This document shows, piece by piece, positions 36,901 through 47,801 of a stretch of DNA of 64,000 bases. The notes under the pieces are model-generated. The model ran no database searches. It saw nothing but the letters and a program-made list of their open reading frames with translations, and was not told the origin of the DNA. Each line of letters opens with the position of its first letter. The stretch's first letter is position 1. This DNA comes from Elysia chlorotica (lineage: Eukaryota > Mollusca > Gastropoda > Plakobranchidae). A program made the position numbers and the translations under genes. The stretch lies in assembly GCA_003991915.1 (NCBI GenBank), contig RQTK01000670.1:37473-101472 (forward strand), read 5' to 3'.

Positions 36901-39900
36901 TGCAGTGTAACAGGCTGCTCTGGTGAGCAAGGGTCCACCCAACAGAGTGAGTGGAGCCACAACTGCACCCATCACAGACGCATGAAGCAGCCATGACAGT
37001 TGCTTTGCACCAAAGCCCTCTCGGTATGGGATGGAGCGGCACAGCATACCTGTGCCAATCATGGCAGCAAATGTAGCTCCAATAGACTGGGGAAACGTAA
37101 ACATTCCAATAATAATTATATTGGAGGGAAATGTAACAGGCTTTGATATGTATACAAAAAGGCTCATTGAAAATCAAAACAAATTTTATACTTGAACTAT
37201 AAAACATAAACAGCATAAAGTGGATAAAATAAGGTAAAGTAAAAATCTATGAAGAAAATTGGTTTCTTACACTGTCTCACTATTGTTTTTATTTTTCTTA
37301 AATTAAACATTTTAGTTTTACTAATAAAATGCAACTCTCAACAATACTTTTTTTTCGCTTGCTAAATTGCACACACACACACACAATTAATCAGTAAAAA
37401 TCTCATTTATTACAACTTATCAACTCAACATTTTGATTGACATGACTAATAGACATATGAGGGTATACCGTAGCAATCGTGAAATATTGTAAAATACTGA
37501 TAAAAATAGGGAAAGCACCAGAAGCTTAAGATTATCAGTATTATAGAAAAACACCATATATGAGTAATAAATGAAACCAAATATACAGGAATGAGAAAAA
37601 AATGCCAATCCAAATTTGAAAAAAAAGGGATTGTTACATTTGCGGAAAACCACTAATTCCTTTTGAGTTAACAAATTTTATAGTGAAATAAAAGATTGAT
37701 CATTTTCAAAATTTATGGGTATGTCCATGACATAATGAGCAAGGACCTTACCACCAAAGAGTTTTTCATCATAAAGCCCATAATAGCAGGGCTGCGGGCA
37801 CAAGCAACAGCAGACAGAGCAGTGGCAGCTATACTTCCCCCGAAATACATGTATGTGTCACGAATACGCTGGCGCACATGGGGAGGCCAAACCCTGCAAT
37901 ATGGTGAATAATAATAACAATAATAATAAAAATAATAATGATAGTAATAACAATAGTGAGTAAAAATATATGTTTTGAGACAAGGTATACATTATTTAAT
38001 TAACCAACATCAACAGATAATTGAATGCACATCTTTAAACAATTCAGGTTTCATTATTATTTTCTACAAATATTTTTGTAACCTGTCGATTCTTTCTTCT
38101 TAATTAAAAAAAAAACACATCAATACAGCAAAACATGACTACAGTATGACTTTTGGTTCTAGAACAAAAACCCCGCTATAAGCAAGCTCTCGCTTGAGAC
38201 ATGCCAGGGAAACGCTACCAAAAATCCCAATTTTTAACACTTATTATCTCCCTTTTGAAAAAAATAAAATGAACGTAATACATGCTCCTTCAAATAGACT
38301 ATCATTAGTTCATTGGTTTCCTTGTTTGTTTTCGTTTCTCACCGACTTTTCTTTGTGTAAGCTTACTCAGAATCTCAGACTCTCTCCACAATATAGAAAA
38401 CTGTAAAAACTCTGTCTCAGAGTCTGCCTACCTCCACCTCATTCATGTTGACAAATCCCATTGCCTTTTCTTTGACTGCGTTATTCAGGGCTGCACTCAC
38501 ATCGATGAAATCCACTGATTTTCAGCGTGGGAGAACCAACGGAAAATCTGTGGATGCACAGATGAGTGGCAGCCCTGGTCATTTTAGAGAACCAAACTCG
38601 CTGCCCCCTACCGCTGTATCCAAGTTTACCCATTTTCTTATCCAGTTACACCCAAGTAGAAGTAAAGCTTTACACAGTAGGAAAAGCGAGGCAGCGGGTG
38701 CCGTAGTAAGTATGCACTGCTGTACGAATACTTTGAAAATGAGAGATAGTTCATGAATGGAGATTCTTTCCACTTACACTGCTCTCTCAAGAGCACCAGG
38801 TGAATTGGACAGGCCGAGTCCATAAAAACAAAGTGCACCAATGCCAATGGCAGCACCTCCTGCAACAAAACCTCTCCCAATATTGAAAGCTGAAAAATAA
38901 AAACAACAACATACTAGAATTAGAGCATTGCTTAACTTCAATAAAACAATACCTTAAACTTTTGAAGACAGCGCTAGCACTCTTTTTTCCCTCAAGAAGT
39001 GTTTATATATAGCCTATAATTCATTGGTGATGTGGTAACTTTAAAAAAGAATGATAGTTGTAGTAACATATTACAAGATTAATTTTCTTTGACCACTTTC
39101 ATTTCTTTGGGGGAAAAAATGGTAAAGTCTGACCCTAATGCGACAACAAGGGCTGTGCTGATCATCAATGCAAGACTGTCCACTACCGATTCATGAAAAG
39201 GTTAAATATCTCAACATTTTATTTAAATGTAAGGATAAATTTGAGGAAAAAAAAAAGGTTATAAATGTTTGCATAGATTGAACTGAATGATTTATTGTAT
39301 GGTTGTGCAAAGAAAAAAAAATTGTCTTTCTTTCATATATTTCTTTTCTATCCATCATTCTGAACATTGATCACAAGTGAGTTTCATGATTGTGACAATT
39401 TTTTTTAATAACTATAAACAAAATAATTGAAAGTGAATAATAATAACAATAATAATAAAAATAATAATGATAGTAATAATAATAGTGAGTAAAAATATGT
39501 TTTGAGACAAGGTATACATTATTTAATTAACCAACATCAACAGATAATTGTATGCACATCTTTAAACAATTCAGGTTTCATTATTATTTTCTACAAATAT
39601 TTTTTAACCTGTCGATTCTCTTTCTTAAAAAAAAACACATCAATACAGCAAAACATGATTACAGTATGACTTTTGGTTCTAGAACAAAAACCCTGCTATA
39701 ATCAAGCTCTCGCTTGAGACATGCCAGGGAAACGCTACCAAAAATCCCAATTTTTAACACTTATTATCTCCCTTTTGAAAAAAATAAAATGAACGTAATA
39801 CATGCTCCTTCAAATAGACTGTCATTAGTTCATTGGTTTTCTTGTTTGTTTTCGTTTCTCACCGACTTTTTTGTGTGTAAGCTTACTCAGAATCTCAGAC

Positions 39901-41254
39901 TCTCTACACAATATAGAAAACTGTAAAAACTCTGTCTCAGCGTCTGCCTACCTCCACCTCATTCATGTTGACAAATCCCATTGCCTTTTCTTTGACTGCG
40001 TTATTCAGGGCTGCACTCACATCGATGAAATCCACTGATTTTCAGCGTGGGAGGACCAACGGAAAATCTGTGGATGCACAGATGAGTGGCAGCCCTGGTC
40101 ATTTTGGAGAACCAAACTCGCTGCCCCCTACCGCTGTATCCAAGTTTACCCATTTTCTTATCCAGTTAAACCCAAGTAGAAGTAAAGCTTTACACAGTAG
40201 AAAAAGCAAGGCAGCGGGTGCCATAGTAAGTATCCACTGCTGTACTAATGAGAGATAGTTCATGAATGGAGATTCTTTCCACTTACACTGCTCTCTCAAG
40301 AGCACCAGGTGAATTGGACAGGCCCAGTCCATAAAAACAAAGTGCACCAATGCCAATGGCAGCACCTCCTGCAACAAAACCTCTCCCAATATTGAAAGCT
40401 GAAAAATAAAAACAACAACATACTAGAATTAGAGCATTGCTTAACTTCAATAAAACAATACCTTAAACTTTTGAAGACGGCGCTAGCACTCTTTTTTCCC
40501 TCAAGAAGTGTTTATATATAGCCTATAACTCATTGGTGATGTGGTAACTTTAAGAAAGAATGATAGTTGTAGTAACATATTACAAGATTAATTTTCTTTG
40601 ACCATTTTCATTTCTTAGGGGGAAAAAATGGTAAAGTCTGACCCTAATGCGACAACAAGGGCTGTACTGATCATCAATGCAAGGCTGTCCAGTACCGAGT
40701 CATGAAAAGGTTAAATATCTCAACATTTTATTTAAATGTAAGGATAAATTTGAGGAAAAAAAAGGTTATAAGTGTTTGCATAGATTGAACTGAATGATTT
40801 ATTGTATGGTTGTGCAAAGAAAAAAAAATTGTCTTTCTTTCATATATTTCTTTTCTATCCATCATTCTGAACATTGATCACAAGTGAGTTTCATGATTGT
40901 GACAATTTTTTTGATAACTATAAACAAAATAATTGAATTTAAAACTTGTTTTTTAGATCTATAAATCATAATTAAATCGTTTACAAAATCCTGAAAATTC
41001 AATAATTCATTTTTTTAACATATAAATGATTTTGACCCACCTCCATCTCCTGCTGGTTCCATCATCGTTTCTTTAAATGATTTCCTCTTTGCATGACGAC
41101 CAATGCCACTGCGACTCTCTGATGCAAATAATTGAACCCTACTTAGCATTGATGTATTTGTAGGAGCTTTCAGGACAGGTTGTCGAACAAAACCTGTCAC
41201 AAAAGCTGTGACAGGGATGCGTCCACACGACGCAAACTTGCTTACCAGCATCAT
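33908..41254 (-). CDS. GHITM: GHITM / MICS1, growth hormone-inducible transmembrane protein (Bax inhibitor-1 family)
   Basis: Coding exons in transcript order: 41041-41254, one of 40287-40398 or 38778-38889, 37752-37893, 36888-37086, 35179-35277, 34453-34624, 33908-33992. Using one copy of exon 2 gives 1,023 nt, 340 aa plus stop (human about 345). The N-terminus (MMLVSKFASCGRIPVTAFVT) is basic and hydrophobic, as expected of a mitochondrial targeting sequence. The rest is the multi-pass BI-1-like domain: FNIGRGFVAGGAAIGIGAL, STYMYF-like DTYMYFGGSIAATALSAVA, MGAVVAPLTLLGGPLLTRAA, APSEKFLNMGG, GGLVLFSLFLLYDTQRIIK with the conserved Asp, and IYIDTLNIFIRIAMMMAGG, ending in NKRK. The family acts in the mitochondrial inner membrane in cristae organisation, cytochrome c retention and cation/proton exchange. 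All splice sites are GT-AG and all phases agree. Confidence 0.96.
35972..36750 (+). mobile_element. 5'-truncated CR1/L2-type LINE, 3' end of the reverse transcriptase ORF
   Basis: It lies in a GHITM intron, antisense to that gene. Translation gives the C-terminal part of a jockey/CR1/L2-like reverse transcriptase: LELRRIKQLSAFLNEAAIKT, SSFVFSRLDYCNSLLSGL, then after a frame break near 36174-36241 LPVQARIDYKIATLCYK and HHAPVIWNALPLPLRKASS. The stop is at about 36574. The 3' UTR ends with the typical TGTAAAGCGCTTCGAGCC and GAAGCGCTATATAAATG followed by an (ATT)n tail (36722-36750). Endonuclease and catalytic RT core are missing and the frame is broken, so it is a dead 3' fragment. Confidence 0.88.
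38778..38889 (-). CDS. GHITM: GHITM coding exon 2, distal copy
   Basis: A 112-nt exon with acceptor TTTTCAG and donor GT|GTAAGT, both intact. It encodes (A)FNIGRGFVAGGAAIGIG through GALERAV, the first hydrophobic segment of the BI-1-like domain. It differs from the 40287-40398 copy at one synonymous base (CTC versus CTG, Leu). It is the copy nearest to exon 3 (37752-37893). Confidence 0.9.
40287..40398 (-). CDS. GHITM: GHITM coding exon 2, proximal copy
   Basis: Same 112-nt exon, splice sites and amino acids as the copy at 38778-38889. It is nearest to exon 1. Because 112 is not a multiple of three, joining both copies in one mRNA would shift the frame of everything downstream; a functional mRNA can use only one. 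Confidence 0.9.
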
Positions 41255-41641
41255 TTTGTTAGATGTGAATGTAATCCTAGTTCTGAAGAGAGAATGGAAA
41301 AAAAATGACGAGGAATGGTAATCTTTATTAATAGTAATTTATTCCATCCAATTTTACCAACACATGACTTCCAAAACAAGTGAAAAGTAAGAAAAGTTGT
41401 TGAGTAATTTACGTATACAGTAGGACCAGCTTAATATGGAAATTCTACAAGAAGTCCTCTTTTCCAGATTATCCTGGTTTTCACTTTACATTAATTTTAC
41501 CTTATTAAGAAGTTTATGTATGACAAAGAGTAAGAGAGAGTCAAATCAGGAAAGGGATAGAGAGAGAAACATTTGGCAAAGAGATTAATTAAGGAAGAAA
41601 TAGAGAGATTTTAAGAGAGGGAGGGAGGGAGAAAAAGACCG

Positions 41642-41645
<4 letters not shown>

Positions 41646-41701
<56 letters not shown>
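41646..41701. repeat. (GA)n microsatellite
   Basis: An uninterrupted GA run of about 56 bases in the GHITM 5' intron. Confidence 0.97.
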
Positions 41702-41703
<2 letters not shown>

Positions 41704-41921
41704 GGGGTTAGGGGGATAAAGCGAGAAAGATCAGAAACGAAATTGTGAGAGGGAGAGATATGAGATGCATGCTTGAATTAATGATTACCAGTGAAATGAA
41801 AAAGACCATTCTTGTCCAAATCTAGATTCTACATCAGAAGTCTTGGTTTGGATCTGATATATCGGGAGAGAACAAGGGCGAGAGACGGAGTGATAGATCT
41901 GAAAAGAGGTTGGCAAAGAGA

Positions 41922-41928
<7 letters not shown>

Positions 41929-41972
<44 letters not shown>
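41929..41972. repeat. (GA)n microsatellite, second
   Basis: An uninterrupted GA run of about 44 bases. The frame of 41812-42015 passing through it (polyER) is a repeat artefact. Confidence 0.97.
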
Positions 41973-41977
<5 letters not shown>

Positions 41978-42884
41978 GGAAAGATAAAATGAATGAAAGA
42001 TTATCAGTAAGATGATTAGGACTGCTCTAGTATAGATCTCTAGATCCTGAGCCTAGATCAAGATCTTGACTTAAGATATAAATTGAGATCGAGAAAGAAC
42101 GAGCGATAGACAGAAAGAGAGATATGGATCGGGGAAAAAATCTGGAGAGGGAAATAGGTAAAGAAAGAGGGAAAGAGATAGACAGGCAGACAAAAAGAGG
42201 AGGGAAGAGACAAACAGACGTAGATACAGAGATAAAATGCGTGAGTTAATGAAATAGAGATATCAAGAGATAAAAGGGGTGTCCTGCGACTACAAGACTA
42301 CCTGTGAAAACAAACACAATGAAAATAACACAAAGCCTCGCCACAAGCCACATGTGACGCATTAGACCATGGAGAGTGCTGCGTGCAGGTAAATTTTTTA
42401 CATGCTTTCTTACCCAAGTAAAAAATAACCACTGCTATTTGGCGGCTCTAATTGTATATTAACTATTCATCAATTTATTAAGTAAAGGGGCAATTGTAGT
42501 TAGTTGAGTAACAACACATCAAAAAGAAAATAAGGAAAAAAATGTAGCCTATAATTATTATAAGGATGATAGATCTATTTTTAATTAGATCTAATTATAT
42601 TCCATTACCTCGCTTTTCCAGAAAGATCAAGATTTAGCTCAATACTATTGCTAATTGATCTGGATCTATATATAGTTTTAGCTTGGTTTCATCATTCTGG
42701 TGCGACAAAATCGAATACAGTGTATAATACAGTAAACTGCAAGGTAGATCTAGAATTCTAGATCTAGAGTAAATATATTCAATTTCTATCTAGATCTAGA
42801 TCATAGATCCTTTTCCACGGAAAACGCAAATTTGTTTTAAATTAATTTGCAAATCGTCAAGGCGCATAAGATAAATTCGCTTAC

Positions 42885-42980
42885 CATAAACTACTGCGTG
42901 TCTTCTTTCTATCGTTGCGAAAGTGCCGTTGAATGGTGTTGATCAACCTTGTTTACCGAGTTTCTAGAAAATTTGACCCG
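42885..42980 (-). promoter_or_regulatory. GHITM: Likely GHITM 5' UTR exon and promoter
   Basis: On the minus strand a donor TATG|GTAAGC lies at 42884/42885, preceded by a GC-balanced stretch with GCGAAAG. Upstream (about 42975) is GCATTTTCCGGGTC, an ETS-like motif common at housekeeping promoters. The exon's 5' limit is not defined by sequence. Confidence 0.45.
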
Positions 42981-43338
42981 GAAAATGCGCTAAAGTTGTA
43001 ACTCCACATGTTGAAGAGCTTAAAATCTGGTACAATGTGCATGGTCATGGAGCTCTATACCATAATTGTTATTAGTGTCTTTATATAATACGCCCATCGC
43101 CTAACAATGTACAAGGTGTATTGTCAATGGTTGTATCACACGGAGCGTCCATCACCTGTTATGGCTATAATACATGTACATGTATAATGATTTGACTGTA
43201 CAATGTACTATACTAATGTCTACAACTAGGTTTCCATAGGCATGCACCGAAGTTGACATAATTTTTCAATAAGAATCGAAGTGAGGTGCATGCATTGTGT
43301 ATCATTCAACATCTTCACATTGTTCTGCGCTCCTACTG

Positions 43339-43796
43339 TTTCGAAACAATACAAGAGGGAAATTGAACTATTTCAGAAAACTGCCTCTAAAACTTCCCTT
43401 TATCATACCATAAAAAGCCTATGTTTCTTTGCAAAGGGGGTATTATATCGCGGCAGCTTTGGAGTCCACGGAGTGGAGGACATTGATTTTTTTCCTCTTT
43501 TTTTCTTTTTTTCTCTGTCCATTTTTGGAAGTAGATGTAGCATCTGATCAGTTGGTAAATTAGGTGATAGCGCGTCTCTGATCAGATACTAAATCCACTT
43601 CCAAAATGGACAGAGAAAAAAGAAAAAAGAGGAAAAAAATCAATGTCCTCCACTCCGTAGACTCCAAAGCTGCCGCGATATGATAACCCCCATTTGGAAA
43701 GAAACATAGGCTTTTTATGGTATGATAAAGGAAAATTTTAGAGGCATAAATGCAGTTTTCTGAAATATTTCAATTTCCCTCTCATTGTTTCGAAAC
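43339..43796. repeat. Long inverted repeat: about 215-bp arms, about 26-bp loop
   Basis: The left arm (43339-43550) and right arm (43577-43796) are reverse complements with few mismatches. Both ends carry GTTTCGAAAC, and next to the loop both carry CTGATCAGAT(A/G)C and CCACTTCCAAAA-type words. Internal landmarks GGCAGCTTTGGAGTC and GTGGAGGACATTGATTTTTT occur in both. No coding capacity is evident and no clear target duplication flanks it. It is either a foldback/MITE insertion or a hairpin-RNA locus. Confidence 0.9.
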
Positions 43797-44099
43797 ACAC
43801 ACACCACCACTTTTCCCCCAGAAGAAATCGGTATATTTCCGATAATAACTAGCCCTGAGTGTTGTTGTTCTGACAACCTATCTGAGCCATTGTGCATCTT
43901 GCTTTTTTTTTTTTTTATTCTTTTGAGTCTTAAAAACGATTGCCCACCATTGCAGTTTGTCATCATCAGGGTAAGAAATAGCCCGAGGATGATGTCGACG
44001 TAATCGAAAGCTGCTTGAATGTTTTCTTTTGTGAACACGCTTTAAATTTCTTTGCTGCCATGTTTTTTTTCCTTTTCATTGTGTATTTCTTTCAGATAT

Positions 44100-45060
44100 C
44101 TCTGAAAGTTTACAAGCATCAACAAAGTTGGGGTCCACATAATTCGGGTATTGTGCAGTCAGTATTTTTTTAACATTGTCTTGAATGTTCGACGTAATTG
44201 TATCTTATTCTTGAAAAATGAAAATTGCCTGACATTTCATTGTATACAGTCGCTCTTTTCATAAGATTGGTTAAAAAGCATCAATGACTGTGGACAAAGA
44301 TTTTGCTCTGAACTTTTCCTTGCTGGTATGTTGTCTAGTGCGTCAGAAGAAGGGACATCTCTTGGATGTGTTTTCTCTTTCCTCTGGTCGCTTTGTAGTC
44401 AACACCTAACAATATTTGCTGTGCTTTTTGCTAGATTTCATCAAAACTGTCACGAGTTGTTAAGACAAAGTGTTGCAGAGAATAATATAGAGTTTCACAC
44501 GTATTCAGTGTGACCTGGGGGTCATGCACTGTCGGGCTGACTTTGTGAAAACGTTCTAGCAGTATTGTCAAAAGGTGTATCATGAAGACAATTTCCTGTT
44601 CATCCATATTTTGTTGCAGATTTCCGGTCTGTCGTCTCGAATCCCCCTTCTTGTAGGTAAACTTATATTTGTTAAGGATAGCTATCCTAAAATACAGACG
44701 CTTTTGCATGCACCTTAAACCGTGTCTCAGAAAAATGCTGGACGACTCTTGACTCCGGTGATAAGAAGTGTTTCAGCGTTGCCCACTGTTTTGCTGACGC
44801 AGAGAAGAAACCGTATAATTCACTAAATATCCCAAAGAAATTGGATGCCTCCACGCATGAAACAGCTACAGCACGCTCTATGAGGTTAAGAGAATGGCCG
44901 GTACACGGAACGAATGTTGCAAATTCGTTTTTCTCCAAAATTCTTTGATGGACTCCATTATACGTGCTAGAGATGTTAGCTGCGTTTTCGTATGACTAGC
45001 CTAATTTCGTTTAAATAGTTTCGAATCATCTCCACCACGGCAAGAACTTCTCGGTTCACC
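44100..45060 (-). pseudogene. Decayed hAT-family transposase, ZMYM1/TTF-type-like
   Basis: Minus-strand translation in shifting frames gives VNREVLAVVEMIRNYLNEI (about 45055-45000), then after a frame change SYENAANISSTYNGVHQ (about 44990-44940), then EKNEFATFVPCTGHSLNLIE, FSELYGFFSASAKQWATLK and PESRVVQHFSETRFKVHAKA (44938-44687), then RRQTGNLQQNMDEQEIVFM, SPTVHDPQVTLNTCETL and TTRDSFDEI followed by a stop. These blocks and their order match the catalytic region of hAT-like ZMYM1 transposon proteins. At least two frame changes and an in-frame stop make it non-functional. It is unrelated to the neighbouring genes. Confidence 0.82.
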
Positions 45061-46440
45061 TTCCATACAAATTTAACGACAAGAGTGGTTGGTGAAACAT
45101 GTGAAACATCAAGTGTTGAGTCTTGAGATATAGTAGACTGAAGCACCCAGCTTGTTTGATGCCATTGACAACTTTGGCACGAGGTAATATACGTATTATT
45201 AAAAAAAAAACTAATACTATAGTCACAACAAACAACAAAAAACCCCTAACAAAAACAAAATTAATGTCTCCCTGTCTCTGCCGCTCTGTCCACTCCCTAT
45301 CTGTCTGTCTGTCTGCCTCTCTCCCCTTCCTCACCATTCTCTATCTGTTTGTCAGGGTGGGGATGAACAATGCATAAAGGTTGTTGTTTTCAGAAATGTC
45401 CCCATCAAAAAGTAGTTTAATGGGGTCTACACGTTGAAAAAGGTGTTCGCCTACCCTTTTTAATCTAATTGTACCAATCATACCGATCATGTACACAGTT
45501 AATAACACTGATTTTGCGAGAATCTCTTTATCGGGGAAACAATTCCTTCAAGATTAAGAATATGAAGAAAAGCCTCGCAGCTCTTTTCTTTCCTTTTCAT
45601 TTTTAATAAAATACCTTAATTGATCTATTAATATTCCTTGTGTGTATTTTAGTCGATGCTTTCTCTGGATTGTTGTTGTGTTCTCAATGAGCAGGAGATG
45701 ACCAAGGATGGTCTTGCACACCAACTGATCCCATGGGAATAAAGCGAGGATACCAGATAGCCTCGGAACTAAGCCACGGAGAAAGAAGCGTGCGGAGGCA
45801 GCAAAGAGCACGATGTTCTAAAACACAGTCGTGCCACGGAAAAAATCTTGCTTGCGAGAGGATCGACTGAGATAGACTAATTGAAGAGAATTGAACTTAC
45901 TTTAACTCTTCTTTAATTATTAATTTGAAAGATATATAAATGTTAGTGTTGGCGTGTGCTGCGATATTATCTAAACAAACAGATCAGACAATGCTTAAAT
46001 TAAGATAACCTCCGCATTTGTGCTAATGTAAAAGGAAAAAAAATAGGCACCGCCAGTTGCTCAGTCGGTTTAGATGGTACAATCATGTACCCTCATATCC
46101 GCGCTTGTGGGGTTACTAAAAAATCTAGGTTTTGAACCAAATATACAGTCGGTATTGTTGTTCGTGGGAAAGAGGTCCGAGGTTAGAATGAAGCTGATCA
46201 AGTCTCCATCATTCTGTTCATCACCATGTATAAAGGGACACTACTCTTATATTGCGCTTTTAGTGGCGGCAGACACAAAAGTGAAAGTATGTAGGGAGTG
46301 TAGGCCCTACTGTAGAGTGTAGTAGATGTATTTACAATGCTATCACTTATCACGGCAGCAGAATATCTAAATCTCACATCAAACACAGACGAGATGTCCA
46401 CCTCCAGCTTTCTAAGATCTGCACGAATCTAACATAGGGA
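45061..46440. other. Intergenic DNA, possibly flank of the hAT remnant
   Basis: It contains a CTGT/CTGTCTGT-rich pyrimidine tract (about 45265-45325). The minus-strand frame at 45554-45811 has no recognised domain. A weak tRNA-like head (box-A-like TTGCTCAGTCGG, box-B-like GGTTTTGAACC) occurs at about 46050-46140. No gene seen. Confidence 0.5.
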
Positions 46441-46448
46441 TCTAATCT

Positions 46449-46634
46449 AGATCTAGATTCCTAAATTCTATATTTTTTTGCATGATCGCATGTAAGTCTA
46501 AAACTGCTTTTCATATGGATTCTAGGATGATCTAGATTTTTAGATCTAGATTCCTAAATTCTATATTTTTTTGCATGATCGCATGTAAGTCTAAAACTGC
46601 TTTTCATATGGATTCTAGGATTCATCTAGATCTA
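46449..46634. repeat. Direct tandem duplication, 93-bp period
   Basis: Two copies begin at 46453 and 46546 with CTAGATTCCTAAATTCTATA and end CATATGGATTCTAGGAT. They are nearly identical and bounded by AGATCTAG words. Confidence 0.93.
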
Positions 46635-47620
46635 GATCTAGATCTACTTAGCCGCGGATCAAACGTAGATTTGGGCAATCCTTGAGTTTTGTGGTACCTA
46701 GACTGTGGGCAATTTAATGGGTGGGCGGGCGGAATTCGATCATTAAAATTGAATAAAATACCAACTAGCTGTACTCCCTGCCTTTTTGTTTTTTTTTCTA
46801 TTGAAATTGAATAAAATACCTGCCAGCTATACTCCCTGACTTTGTGTTATTACTTGTTATAAATTGTATTGTCATGATTTGTTTGATTCAAAGAGACAGG
46901 GAGCGATTTGATTGTAATTTGTATTCAATTGTTATTTAAGCATGGGTTCAATGCTGGCAGGGAAGGGGGTGGGGACAAACATACAGAAGCACATAAGATT
47001 GATATGTTAAAGCAATTGATTATTGAAACTCTATCTGTCTCTCACACTCGCCTGCTCTGTCTGTCTGTCTCTCGCTCTCTTTCTTTCTCTTTCTTTCTCT
47101 TTCTATCTCCACAGGCTGACTTACTCCGAAGTAATTGAATCCTACCCACTCGCCCCTCGAATTTCACCCACCCACCCATTTGATCGCCCACAAGTTAGGG
47201 ACCACAAAACTCAAGGAGTGCCTAGAGTTGGATGAGATTCTAAATCTAGATAGATCTAGATCTAGGCCTAATCTATATATAATACTTATAGATTCTACAG
47301 TCTAAAGCTAGATCTAAGGTAGTACATGTAAGCACAAACGTGACGTTGACGTAGTTTACGACTCATAATAACGAATAAAAAGGCTTGTACGACGAGACGT
47401 AAGCACTAAGCTAGATCTAAGTCATGTTTGTGCTTTCCAACCCTAGTCTAGAGGGTCTGGATGTGTCTATATGCACTAGATTGTGGTAGGGACCTATTCA
47501 ATCAATTATTCATGATAGGTTTCAATGTGCCTTGAATGCCTGCAACCTTTGTAACATATCAGGGCTCCCAAGAGTTGGTGCAGGTCTGTCGTCTAGCATT
47601 GGGCTAAAACACTACAAGAT

Positions 47621-47801
47621 TGCAGATCTATACCAGATCTAGTGTTTCTGCCTCTTTATTGTATGTGCAGGGTTTTGTGCATTGCAGATCTAGGCCAGAT
47701 CTAGTGTTTCTGCCTCTTTGTTGTATGTGCAGGGTTTTGTGCATTGCAGATCTAGACCAGATCTAGTGTTTCTGCCTCTTTGTTGTATACAGGGTTTTGT
47801 G
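47621..47801. repeat. Minisatellite, 62-bp period, three copies
   Basis: Copies start at 47621, 47683 and 47745 with TGCAGATCTA and share CCAGATCTAGTGTTTCTGCC and GGGTTTTGTG. The third is a few bases shorter. Confidence 0.95.

Larger units (their letters stand above)
37908..40935. repeat. Direct tandem duplication of about 1.51 kb carrying GHITM coding exon 2
   Basis: Unit 1 (about 37908-39425) and unit 2 (about 39436-40935) align end to end by eye, beginning with an ATAATAATAACAATAATAAT tract and ending GACAATTTTTTT(T/G)ATAACTATAAAC. They differ by scattered substitutions and short indels, for example 13 bases (CTGTACGAATACTTTG versus CTGTACTAATG context near 38725/40240). Frames such as 38194-38406 and 39714-39926 are repeat copies of the same chance ORF. 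Confidence 0.95.
41277..42884 (-). other. GHITM: GHITM 5' UTR intron, purine-rich
   Basis: The coding exon has an acceptor (CTAG|GATTAC) at 41276/41277, before the ATG, so the 5' UTR is split. The interval is rich in GAGA-type purine sequence on the plus strand (about 41530-42240) with two long GA microsatellites. No gene seen. Confidence 0.6.

Noticed and set aside
38194..40258. Repeated 70- and 97-103-codon frames in the GHITM duplication
   Set aside because: They appear twice only because the 1.5-kb unit is duplicated, lie antisense in introns and overlap the real exon on the other strand. No domain.
41812..42015. Frame with a long Glu-Arg repeat
   Set aside because: It is the translation of the GA microsatellite and has no other support.
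43281..44038. Frames in and beside the long inverted repeat
   Set aside because: They mirror each other across the hairpin and show no domain.
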